A stretch of DNA of 64,000 bases from contig NZ_JACLZF010000001.1 in NCBI RefSeq assembly GCF_014243345.1, forward strand, positions 2,000,541 to 2,064,540, written 5' to 3'. The first letter of the stretch is position 1. Each line of letters starts with the position of its first letter. Origin of the DNA: Robiginitalea sp. SC105 (GTDB lineage Bacteria; Bacteroidota; Bacteroidia; Flavobacteriales; Flavobacteriaceae). Under the pieces are notes generated by a model that was not told the DNA's origin, made no database searches, and worked only from the letters and a program-made list of their open reading frames with translations. The translations under genes and the position numbers were made by a program. This document shows positions 42,081 through 49,586 of this stretch, in pieces.

Positions 42081-42734
42081 ATGGATATTGACCTGCTGGA
42101 ATATTTGGAGGGATTTCTCACCGAGGCGCGACGGAACCGTTTCCTGGAGGTCCTCTCGTGCCGCACCCGCCATATTACGGTAGCCCTGGAAGATGTGTAC
42201 CAGTTGCACAATGCGAGTGCGGTGATCCGTTCCTGCGATATCTTCGGCATACAGGATGCCCACCTGATCGAGGCGCGCTTCGGCAGCCGGCTGGATAAGA
42301 AAATCGCCATGGGCGCCCAGCGGTGGGTAGACATCCATAGGTACGACTCCACCAGGGCGTGCGTGCATACCTTGCGTGAAAAGGGCTACCGCATTGTGGT
42401 CACCAGCCCCCGCGAAGGCAGCGCGACCCCGGAGTCCCTGTCGCTGGACCAACCGGTGGCCCTATTTTTCGGCACGGAAAAAGAGGGGCTGAGCGACGCA
42501 TTGCTCCAACAGGCAGACGAAGCCATACACATCCCCATGGTCGGGTTTACCGAGAGCCTCAACGTTTCCGTGGCGGCGGCCATCATCCTGCGCCAACTGG
42601 CAACCCGCCTCAGGGCATCGGGAATCCCCTGGCAGCTCACCGAACCGGAAATCCTCGAAAAGCGCCTGGACTGGACCAAAAAAACCATAAAATCCGCCCC
42701 GGACATTATCGCCCGCTACCGGAAATCCACCTGA
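42081..42734 (+). CDS. trmH: SpoU-class tRNA/rRNA 2'-O-methyltransferase (TrmH-like)
   Basis: 217 residues with the SPOUT knot. Motif 1 is near NASAVIRSCDIFGIQ, motif 2 is FGTEKEGLSD near residue 134 and motif 3 is IPMVGFTESLNVSVAAAI near 152-169. The C-terminal helical extension (about 170-217) fits TrmH, which methylates G18 in the D-loop of tRNA. The N-terminal MDIDLLEYLEGFLTEARR start is likely. A TACTTTTA box stands just upstream, one mismatch from consensus. The gap 41928-42080 shows nothing else. Confidence 0.87.
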   Translation: MDIDLLEYLEGFLTEARRNRFLEVLSCRTRHITVALEDVYQLHNASAVIRSCDIFGIQDAHLIEARFGSRLDKKIAMGAQRWVDIHRYDSTRACVHTLREKGYRIVVTSPREGSATPESLSLDQPVALFFGTEKEGLSDALLQQADEAIHIPMVGFTESLNVSVAAAIILRQLATRLRASGIPWQLTEPEILEKRLDWTKKTIKSAPDIIARYRKST

Positions 42735-42809
42735 TTTTTTGTATCTTACAGTTGGGAGGATTAGCGGTTTTCCCAACCAATTTCGACCACAGACAACCAA
42801 ACCTGCCAG

Positions 42810-43343
42810 ATGATGACTTTTATCTATATCCTCGCAGCCATTCTGGTACTGCTTATCGCGCTCTACCTGATTGCCCCCGCCCGTTACGATGTATCCCGGA
42901 GCATCCGTATCGACCGGCCGCCCGGTGAAGTCTTCGAATACCTGAAATACCTGAAAAACCAGGACGAGTGGTCTCCCTGGTCCCGGCGGGATCCGGACAT
43001 GAAGAAGGATTTCCGGGGGACAGACGGTACGGTGGGGGCCGTAAGCAGCTGGGAAGGGAACAAGGAGGTAGGCGCCGGGGAGCAGGAGCTGACGCGAATC
43101 GAGGAAGGCACCCGCATCGAAAGCCAGCTGCGCTTTTTGAAGCCCTGGAAATCCACCTCCGACGCCTATCTGGAAGTGGAACCTGCCCCGGGCGATGGCA
43201 GCAAGGTGCGCTGGGGCTTCTCTGGGCAGAGTGGTTTCCCCATGCGGCTTATGATGCTGGTGATCAGCATGGATAAAATGGTTGGAAAAGATTTTGAAGA
43301 GGGCCTGGCATCCCTGAAGGCAAAACTGGAGGGGGCCGGTTAG
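42810..43343 (+). CDS. SRPBCC-family protein with N-terminal membrane helix
   Basis: 177 residues. A hydrophobic N-terminal helix (about 2-22) precedes a START/Bet v1-like domain: RSIRIDRPPGEVFEYLKYLKN, WSPWSRRDPD, EELTRIEEGTRIESQLRF-like strands and the C-terminal helix MDKMVGKDFEEGLASLKAKL. The family binds hydrophobic ligands; ligand unknown. Probably a single gene; the VOC gene follows after 34 bases. Confidence 0.78.
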   Translation: MMTFIYILAAILVLLIALYLIAPARYDVSRSIRIDRPPGEVFEYLKYLKNQDEWSPWSRRDPDMKKDFRGTDGTVGAVSSWEGNKEVGAGEQELTRIEEGTRIESQLRFLKPWKSTSDAYLEVEPAPGDGSKVRWGFSGQSGFPMRLMMLVISMDKMVGKDFEEGLASLKAKLEGAG

Positions 43344-43377
43344 TCCGGAGGGCCCCGGTTAGTCAATAATTAAATTC

Positions 43378-43764
43378 ATGGTTATGGAAAATAATCCTGT
43401 AGGCTGGTTCGAGATACCAGTCACCGATATGGATCGGGCCAAAAAGTTTTACGAGCAGATACTGGGCGTCGAGATCTCGGTACATGACATGCACGAACTG
43501 AAAATGGGCTGGTTTCCCATGGACCCGGGAAAGCCGGGGGCTTCCGGGTCCCTGGTTTACCATAAGGAATTCTACGAGCCGAGCGATTCCAAAGGGGTAT
43601 TGATTTACCTGAATTGCGGGGACGTGGAACCGACCCTGGAATTGGTGGAGAAGGCAGGAGGGAAGGTGCTGCAGCCGAAAAAGCAGATTTCCCCGGAGCA
43701 TGGCTATATGGGGTTGTTTATCGACTCGGAGGGCAACCGTATGGCCTTGCATTCGCGCAGGTAA
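43378..43764 (+). CDS. VOC (glyoxalase/bleomycin-resistance-fold) protein
   Basis: 128 residues of the vicinal-oxygen-chelate fold in a two-half layout. The opening PVGWFEIPVTDMDRAKKFYEQILGV and closing EHGYMGLFIDSEGNRMALHSR are typical of small VOC proteins. Possible metal ligands are seen in each half, but the reaction cannot be assigned. The alternative start is the second ATG at 43384. It converges on the amylase gene at 43786. Confidence 0.8.
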   Translation: MVMENNPVGWFEIPVTDMDRAKKFYEQILGVEISVHDMHELKMGWFPMDPGKPGASGSLVYHKEFYEPSDSKGVLIYLNCGDVEPTLELVEKAGGKVLQPKKQISPEHGYMGLFIDSEGNRMALHSRR

Positions 43765-43785
43765 CCCGCTGATACGGCCGAAACC

Positions 43786-45474
43786 TTATTGGGCGGCAAG
43801 TTCCAGAAGGGCCACCGAATAGGGTGTGTCCAGCGTCGCACGACCGCCCTTTACCACGGTTTCGGTATCCGAATAGGTATCCCTCAGCCGGGTACCCTCC
43901 CCGAAAAAGCCCCGTACATAAAGGGACTTCCTGCCCTCGGGCAAATCGAGCCCGACCACGACCTTGTCCCGGTAGGCCTCGTCCGAATAGGATCGGCTGA
44001 ATACATACGGCCTGCTCGAAAGTCGTTGATGCCGGCCGGCCCCGATGGCCGGGTGGCGGCTGCGAAAGCGCCCCAGTTTCTGCCAGTGTGCCAGCACCTC
44101 CTGCTTTTCCTGCAGGCTGTCCAGTTCTTCCCAGTTCATAAAGGACCGGAGGGTGGCATCCCCCACGGTCCCCGCCACGGTCAGGCTGCGGGCGGTCTCG
44201 TCCCCGTAATAGACCTGGGAGGCACCCGGCGTCAGCAGCAGGACGTTTGCCGTCCGGAAAGGCTGAGTTCGTTCCGGGTCAAAAGGGCTCCCGTCATCGT
44301 GGGAACTCAGGTAATTCAGCACGCCAAGCCCTTTCAGGTCCGAATTGAGCAGGGTGCTGTATTTGGTAAAAATGCGGTCGTACGATTGCTCCGCATCCGT
44401 TTTCAGCTCAAAATTGATCAGGCTTTTGAAGCCGTGGTCAAAATAGTCCACCTTCCGGTCGCCAAAATCGTATTCCCGCCCCCCGGAAGCCCCGTAACCA
44501 TAGACCTCGCCGACCATGAAAAAGGGGGTATCGTCCAACACCTCGCCGGGATGCTTCTTCTTCCAGTTTTCAAAGGCATAGGTGGCCTCTGTGTACAGTT
44601 CGGACCAGGCGTTTTCATTCACGTGTTTCGCCGTATCCACCCGAAACCCGTCAATACCGAGGTCATTCACATAGTCCGTGAGCCATTTGATGATATAGTA
44701 CCGGGGTGCCCGGGGATAGCCCGTGCGGTCGAAAAAAACCTGCAATTCGTCCAGCTCAAGGCTCAACCGGCCCTCGGACTTCCATTTGGCCAACAGAGCA
44801 TCCGGCAGTACCACGGCCTCTTCGGATTCCGTGCGTACGTCGGGCAGGTTATCGACCAGGGTGCAGGCGGTCGTCGTCTCGTAGTCCTCAAAGGTGCAGG
44901 TGGGCTCCAGCCGCACCCAGGGTTCCGGCCAGGCCGGGTCCTCCTCCGTAACCGGCCCCGTGTGATTGAGCACCACGTCCATCAGGATGCGGATACCCTG
45001 GCCATGGGCCTTTTCCACCAGCTCCTCCAGTTCCTGCCGGGTGCCAAAATTCGGGTCAAGGGCGGTCCAGTCCTTGGCCCAGTACCCGTGGTAGGCATAG
45101 GTGTTGCCCGTGCCTTCGTCCGTGTCTCCGTGGACCTGTTCCACCACCGGGGTAAACCAGATTGCGTTGATCCCGAGGTCACGGAAATACCCGGATTCTA
45201 TTTTCTGGGTGATGCCGGCCAGGTCGCCCCCCATAAAGCCGCGAAGCGGTCCGGTTGGGTTGGTCCGGTCGAAATGGATGTCATTTTCGGGTTGTCCATT
45301 GTTGAACCGGTCTGTAAGGAGAAAATAGACGTTGGCAGCTTCCCAGAGGAAGGGGATGCTGTCGGCCCGGGCGATCTCTTCCGTCGCTGTTGCCGGGGGT
45401 TGTTTGGTCTTCGGTTCGGGCTTGCACCGGATAAAACACACCGAAACCACCAGGATCAACAGGAGTCGTCGCAT
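43786..45474 (-). CDS. GH13 alpha-amylase family lipoprotein
   Basis: 562 residues. Lipobox FIR-Cys17, then a linker and a GH13 (beta/alpha)8 barrel with all four conserved regions: DVVLNHTGP, GFRVDTAKH near 273 (nucleophile Asp), MVGEVYGYG near 319 (acid/base Glu) and LSSHDDGSPF near 387. A C-terminal beta domain follows. It would act on alpha-1,4-glucans outside the inner membrane. It stands alone, not in a SusCD locus. The absence of neighbouring glycan genes leaves substrate and regulation open. Confidence 0.9.
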   Translation of the reverse strand: MRRLLLILVVSVCFIRCKPEPKTKQPPATATEEIARADSIPFLWEAANVYFLLTDRFNNGQPENDIHFDRTNPTGPLRGFMGGDLAGITQKIESGYFRDLGINAIWFTPVVEQVHGDTDEGTGNTYAYHGYWAKDWTALDPNFGTRQELEELVEKAHGQGIRILMDVVLNHTGPVTEEDPAWPEPWVRLEPTCTFEDYETTTACTLVDNLPDVRTESEEAVVLPDALLAKWKSEGRLSLELDELQVFFDRTGYPRAPRYYIIKWLTDYVNDLGIDGFRVDTAKHVNENAWSELYTEATYAFENWKKKHPGEVLDDTPFFMVGEVYGYGASGGREYDFGDRKVDYFDHGFKSLINFELKTDAEQSYDRIFTKYSTLLNSDLKGLGVLNYLSSHDDGSPFDPERTQPFRTANVLLLTPGASQVYYGDETARSLTVAGTVGDATLRSFMNWEELDSLQEKQEVLAHWQKLGRFRSRHPAIGAGRHQRLSSRPYVFSRSYSDEAYRDKVVVGLDLPEGRKSLYVRGFFGEGTRLRDTYSDTETVVKGGRATLDTPYSVALLELAAQ

Positions 45475-45524
45475 CGCAAAAGGATTTTGCCTAAAACTAA
45501 AAAATGGAAGGGGATATATAAAAT

Positions 45525-46298
45525 TTATTTTTGGCGGTTGAGGACCTTGTACTCCTCATAGCAACTGCTGAGGGCATCGAGGATTTGCAGATCGTTTGCC
45601 GTCCGGATAAAGGAACTGGAGTAATTGCAGTTGGTGAGGATGTCCTCGATGTCGACCTTCTGCAACTGCAGGAGCTCTGTGAGCGTTTCCCTATCGAATT
45701 TGGAAGCCAGCAGATCCCGGATGCGGTCGTCTTCCTTGATCTGCCGCAGCTTGCGCATCTGCCTCGGGTGCCTCCCGAAGAGGTTCCGCAGCAGGTCCGC
45801 CGGGTTCATGATCGCCCCCAGGACCTTGGTAACGGCATTCGGGCTCTTGCTCCCGGCCTCATAGCTTACCGGAAGCCCGGAAATGCTGTACTGGTAGGCC
45901 GTGTTGATCGGCAGGTTCTTCACGTCGATTTCCAGGTAGCCCGTCAGCTGGTAAGGCTGCACCACCACCTCTTCCAGGGCATAGGCCAGCTCCGTCAGGG
46001 CGATTTCTGTTTCCTGGAATTTGAACATGTCGTTGGTGACCCGGATCTTCTGGGATTTGAATCCCAGATAGGAGAAGTACAGTGTATCATTCACCGCTGC
46101 GGGAATCGCAAAATCCCCCCGCTGATCGGTAATGGTCCCCACCACCTGGTTCAGGTTGATCACATGCACGCTTTCCAGAGGCTGGTCCGTTTGGGCGTTG
46201 ATGACCTTTGCCCGAAATACTCCTTCGGGTGCCGGATCCTGGGCCCATACGCGGGGCAATGCCAGGAAAAGGAGCAGAAGGAGCAGGTAGTTTTTCAT
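45525..46298 (-). CDS. Secreted protein with carboxypeptidase-like regulatory (CarboxypepD_reg-like) domain
   Basis: 257 residues. Signal peptide (MKNYLLLLLLFLALPRVWAQ), then a beta-sandwich regulatory-like domain at about 25-105 (VINAQTDQPLESVHVINLNQVVGTITDQRGDF), with the second half helical and charged (KIRVTNDMFKFQETEIAL onward to the C-terminus). Proteins of this build in Bacteroidota are envelope components of unknown role. I start at ATG 46298 for the signal peptide; the longer frame adds 18 residues. Confidence 0.78.
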   Translation of the reverse strand: MKNYLLLLLLFLALPRVWAQDPAPEGVFRAKVINAQTDQPLESVHVINLNQVVGTITDQRGDFAIPAAVNDTLYFSYLGFKSQKIRVTNDMFKFQETEIALTELAYALEEVVVQPYQLTGYLEIDVKNLPINTAYQYSISGLPVSYEAGSKSPNAVTKVLGAIMNPADLLRNLFGRHPRQMRKLRQIKEDDRIRDLLASKFDRETLTELLQLQKVDIEDILTNCNYSSSFIRTANDLQILDALSSCYEEYKVLNRQK

Positions 46299-46370
46299 TG
46301 GGATGCCGGGAATCGGGTTGCTAAGAAAATAAAAAAAATGGCTGATTCCCAAATTTTAGCGTGGCCTTAA

Positions 46371-48146
46371 CTAATAGAAACCAGCCCGTTTTCCGGACTT
46401 TTTGCCGCCTTTTTTCTTTTTGCCCCCGGGGCCCTTCCCCTTTTTCGGATACCCGCCTTTCTTGGAAAAGCCCCCTTTTTTGGGATATCCGCCTTTTTTG
46501 CCAAAGCCGCCTTTGTTGTATTTCTTTCCCCCTTTCGGGCGTTGCCCGCTACCCTGGGGATCCGAGGAAATTTCCACGCGGACTTCCCGCCCCTCGAATT
46601 GCACGCCGTTTACGCTTTCCATGACCAGGGGTGCCAGGGAGGCATCCGTGTTGAAAAAGGAAAAACTGTCCTTGGTCTCCACCTTGTAGATGTCGTCCTT
46701 GCCCAGCCCCGTGGCGGCCTTGAGCAGGTCCTTGAGTTGCATCCAGTCCAGCCCGTCCATCTCGCCGACATTGATAAAGAACCGCGTGCTCCCCTTATCT
46801 GCGGACTCCTCCGCGGAAGCTGCCGCCGGGTTGAGGTCCCGGGTGCTGCTGTAAAAATCGTAAAAGCGGCTGAATTCCACCGAAACCATCTTCCGGATCA
46901 GCGCATCCCGGTCCAGGCCTTCCAGGACGTCCTCGATGGCCGGCAGGTAGGCGTCGATGGAAGGATTGATTTCGGTAGACCGGATCTTGTTGGCCAGGTG
47001 GTACAACTGGATTTCGCAGATTTCCATACCGCCCGGCAGCTTCTTCTGTTCAAAAGGCCTGCCGATGATCTTTTCGATGGCCCGGATCCGGCGTTGTTCC
47101 GAACGGGTCAGGATCACCATGGAGACCCCGGATTTTCCGGCGCGCCCGGTCCTTCCGCTCCGGTGGGTATAGGTTTCGGTCTCATCCGGTAGCTGGTAAT
47201 GGATCACGTGGGTGACGTCGTCCACGTCGATGCCACGGGCCGCCACGTCCGTGGCCACCAGGAGCTGCAGCTGCCTTTTCCGGAAGGCATTCATCACCAG
47301 GTCGCGCTGCTGCTGGCTCAGGTCGCCGTGCAGGGCCCCGGCGTTGTAGCCGTCCTCGATCAGTTTCTCGGCCACTTTCTGGGTATCCCGCTTGGTCCGG
47401 CAGAAAATCACCGAGAACAGGCCCGGGTTGGCATCGGCCAGGCGCCTGAGCGCCGGGTAGCGGTCCCGGCCGGTTACCATGTAGTATTCGTGGTGGACGC
47501 TGGCCACCCCTTTGTTACGGGTACCGACAGTCACCTCCTTTGGCTTGTCCATGAAATCCTTGGCAATGCGCGCCACCGGGTCCGGCATGGTGGCCGAAAA
47601 CAGCCACGTGGACTTGTCGGCAGGCGTGTGCGAAAGGATATCTACCAGGTCTTCGTAGAAACCCATGTTCAGCATTTCGTCGGCTTCGTCGAGCACGCAG
47701 TATTCAATGGCAGATATATCCGCCATCCTGCGGCTGATCATGTCCTTCATCCGCCCCGGTGTCGCCACGATGATCTGCCCGCCACTTTTCAGTGCTTTTG
47801 CCTGGGTCTGGATGGAAGCGCCCCCGTATACGGAAACGATGGACAGGCCTTTGATGAATTTTGCGTAGGACTGCAGCTCAGCGGTAATCTGCAGGCAGAG
47901 TTCCCGCGTGGGGGCCAGGATAAGTGCCTGGCTTTTCCGGCTGGCCGGATCTGTCTTTTCCAGCAGGGGCAGGCCAAAGGCCGCCGTTTTGCCGGTTCCG
48001 GTCTGGGCGAGGGCTACCAGGTCGGTTTCCCCTTCCAGTAGCAAGGGGATGGTTGCCTGCTGCACGTCTGTGGGGGTTTCGAAGCCAAGGGCTTCAACTC
48101 CCTGAAGGAGCGGCTCGCTGAGCCCCAAATCTTTAAATGATGTCAT
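46371..48146 (-). CDS. DEAD-box RNA helicase with DbpA-type RNA-binding domain and Lys/Gly-rich tail
   Basis: 591 residues. The RecA-like core has Q motif PTDVQQATIP, motif I AQTGTGKT at 47-54, DEAD near 151, SAT near 181 and HRSGRTGRAG near 324. A DbpA-like RNA-binding domain follows at about 455-540. The last 45 residues are a low-complexity tail of KKGGYPKKGGFS-like repeats ending KKKKGGKKSGKRAGFY. It probably remodels structured RNA in ribosome assembly or cold adaptation. The promoter at 48244-48273 leaves a 5' leader of about 95 bases. Start by ATG 48146. Confidence 0.93.
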   Translation of the reverse strand: MTSFKDLGLSEPLLQGVEALGFETPTDVQQATIPLLLEGETDLVALAQTGTGKTAAFGLPLLEKTDPASRKSQALILAPTRELCLQITAELQSYAKFIKGLSIVSVYGGASIQTQAKALKSGGQIIVATPGRMKDMISRRMADISAIEYCVLDEADEMLNMGFYEDLVDILSHTPADKSTWLFSATMPDPVARIAKDFMDKPKEVTVGTRNKGVASVHHEYYMVTGRDRYPALRRLADANPGLFSVIFCRTKRDTQKVAEKLIEDGYNAGALHGDLSQQQRDLVMNAFRKRQLQLLVATDVAARGIDVDDVTHVIHYQLPDETETYTHRSGRTGRAGKSGVSMVILTRSEQRRIRAIEKIIGRPFEQKKLPGGMEICEIQLYHLANKIRSTEINPSIDAYLPAIEDVLEGLDRDALIRKMVSVEFSRFYDFYSSTRDLNPAAASAEESADKGSTRFFINVGEMDGLDWMQLKDLLKAATGLGKDDIYKVETKDSFSFFNTDASLAPLVMESVNGVQFEGREVRVEISSDPQGSGQRPKGGKKYNKGGFGKKGGYPKKGGFSKKGGYPKKGKGPGGKKKKGGKKSGKRAGFY

Positions 48147-48243
48147 AGGATAAAACTTGCTGTACAAACGCAAATAACAGGGGAGGCGATCGGATTGTTG
48201 GTGCCCCGTAAACCCGGGATTACCGGCGGTTGAAATTCGGCGG

Positions 48244-48273
48244 CAAAGATATCCCGAAAATTCGACATACCAA
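48244..48273 (-). promoter_or_regulatory. Promoter of the DEAD-box helicase gene
   Basis: On the minus strand TTG (48273-48271), exactly 19 bases, TATCTTTG (48251-48244). The predicted leader to the ATG at 48146 is about 95 bases with a G/C-rich hairpin near 48210-48230, which could control expression as in cold-shock helicases. Confidence 0.68.
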
Positions 48274-48335
48274 CGGCAATTTATCTTTTTCTGTCCCAGG
48301 CACTTGCATCCTGCTGAAGGCCCGGTGGAAGTCCC

Positions 48336-48914
48336 CTACACCCGTCCTTTCAGGAAGGATTCCAGCGCCCGGAAGGCCTTCCCCCTGTGGCTGATGCGGT
48401 TTTTATCGGCCAGGGGGAACTCGGCAAAGCTCCTCCCGCTACCCGCCGGCATAAAGATGGGGTCGTAGCCGAACCCCTGGTCCCCTTTTGGTTCCCACAG
48501 GATCTCGCCCGTAACCTCGCCTTCGAAAAAATGGTATTCCCCGTCCAGGGACAGGGCAATGGCCGTCCGGAAACGGGCCCTCCGGTCGTCGCAGCCAGCC
48601 ATTTCCGCCAGCAGTTTGCGCATGTTCGCGACGGCATCGGCCCGGGGTCCGGCGTATCGGGCTGAAAATACCCCGGGGGCACCCCCAAGGGCTGCCACCT
48701 CAAGCCCGGTGTCGTCGGCAAAACAGTCGTACCCGTACCTCTCGCGGACGTACTTGGCTTTCAGGCGGGCATTGCCTTCCAGGGTAGTTTCGGTTTCCGG
48801 GATCGGTTCGGAACAACCGATATCGTCCAGGGACAACAATTCGATACCTCCCGGCAACATTTTCTGTATTTCCAGGACTTTGTTGGGGTTGTGGGTGGCA
48901 AAGACCAGTTTCAC
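48336..48914 (-). CDS. rdgB: Non-canonical purine NTP pyrophosphatase (RdgB/HAM1)
   Basis: 192 residues. It removes dITP, XTP and similar nucleotides. The N-terminus MKLVFATHNPNKVLEIQKML holds the family signature (T/S-H-N-x-x-K). DDTGLEVAALGGAPGVFSARYAG is in the middle, and the GDQGFGYDPIF and ALESFL regions are at the C-terminus. Length and order are standard. It is followed on the same strand by the helicase gene after a 189-base gap (48147-48335) that holds only the helicase promoter and leader. Confidence 0.94.
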   Translation of the reverse strand: MKLVFATHNPNKVLEIQKMLPGGIELLSLDDIGCSEPIPETETTLEGNARLKAKYVRERYGYDCFADDTGLEVAALGGAPGVFSARYAGPRADAVANMRKLLAEMAGCDDRRARFRTAIALSLDGEYHFFEGEVTGEILWEPKGDQGFGYDPIFMPAGSGRSFAEFPLADKNRISHRGKAFRALESFLKGRV

Positions 48915-48934
48915 GGCTAGGCGTTAATTCGTTA

Positions 48935-48963
48935 TTGAAGCTGTGGCAAAAGTACTATTTTTG
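48935..48963 (+). promoter_or_regulatory. Promoter of the isoprenylcysteine-methyltransferase-like gene
   Basis: TTG at 48935-48937, 18 bases, TATTTTTG at 48956-48963. The leader to the ATG at 48980 is very short. The box abuts a minus-strand -7 box at 48947-48954. Confidence 0.6.
48947..48954 (-). promoter_or_regulatory. -7 box of rdgB, abutting the divergent promoter
   Basis: TACTTTTG on the minus strand, 33 bases before the rdgB ATG. One base separates it from the plus-strand -7 box at 48956. No -33 TTG at the usual distance. Confidence 0.45.
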
Positions 48964-48979
48964 GGGATCCCCGCCCGTT

Positions 48980-49441
48980 ATGAAAGCACTGGAATTACGC
49001 ATCCCGCCCGCACTTGTCTTTTTGTCCTTTGGAGGCGCCATGTACCTGTTGGCCTTGTGGCTCCCGGTAGGGCACTTCGATTTTTTTGGCAGGCGCTGGT
49101 TGATTTATGCCCTGTCAGGCGCCGGGTTGGTGGTCATGACGGTCGCCTTGATTCAGTTTGCAATCAAACGGACAACGGTGGATCCGATGGCCCCTCGAAA
49201 TGCAGGTCAATTGGTCACTTCCGGCATCTACAACTACACCCGCAACCCGATGTACCTCGCCATGCTGATGTTCCTGCTGGCCTGGGGGCTGCACCTTGAA
49301 AATGCCTTCAATACGCTGCTTGCCGCCGGGTTTGTGGGGTATATGAACCGCTACCAGATCCTTCCGGAAGAACAGGCACTGCTGGAGCGTTTCGGGGCGG
49401 CCTACCGGCAGTACTCCAAACTGGTACGCCGATGGTTTTAG
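48980..49441 (+). CDS. Isoprenylcysteine carboxyl methyltransferase-like membrane protein
   Basis: 153 residues with four predicted membrane helices. The C-terminal region GQLVTSGIYNYTRNPMYLAMLMFLLAWGL is the PEMT/ICMT-like signature, followed by NRYQILPEEQALLERFGAAYRQYSKLVRRWF, typical of this group. It would methylate a lipid-like acceptor with SAM; substrate unknown. I use the ATG at 48980; the longer TTG frame begins inside the promoter. Confidence 0.85.
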   Translation: MKALELRIPPALVFLSFGGAMYLLALWLPVGHFDFFGRRWLIYALSGAGLVVMTVALIQFAIKRTTVDPMAPRNAGQLVTSGIYNYTRNPMYLAMLMFLLAWGLHLENAFNTLLAAGFVGYMNRYQILPEEQALLERFGAAYRQYSKLVRRWF

Positions 49442-49586
49442 GAAAATCAGGGATCCCATCCAGCAGAAAACCACTGAGAATGTAACAACCTGCCACGGCT
49501 TTGTACTACCCGTTTCATTTTGGCCGCGGCATGGAGGGGTTGCCGCAATTTCTTTTTATCTTCACGGCCTTAAACAAAAGTTGTAC

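Noticed and set aside
43789..45561. 590-codon open frame on the plus strand
   Set aside because: Antisense to the GH13 amylase, which has its four catalytic regions and a lipobox.
46371..46510. Tandem DNA repeats in the helicase 3' end as a CRISPR or minisatellite
   Set aside because: The units are irregular, in frame, and explained by the Lys/Gly-rich protein tail.
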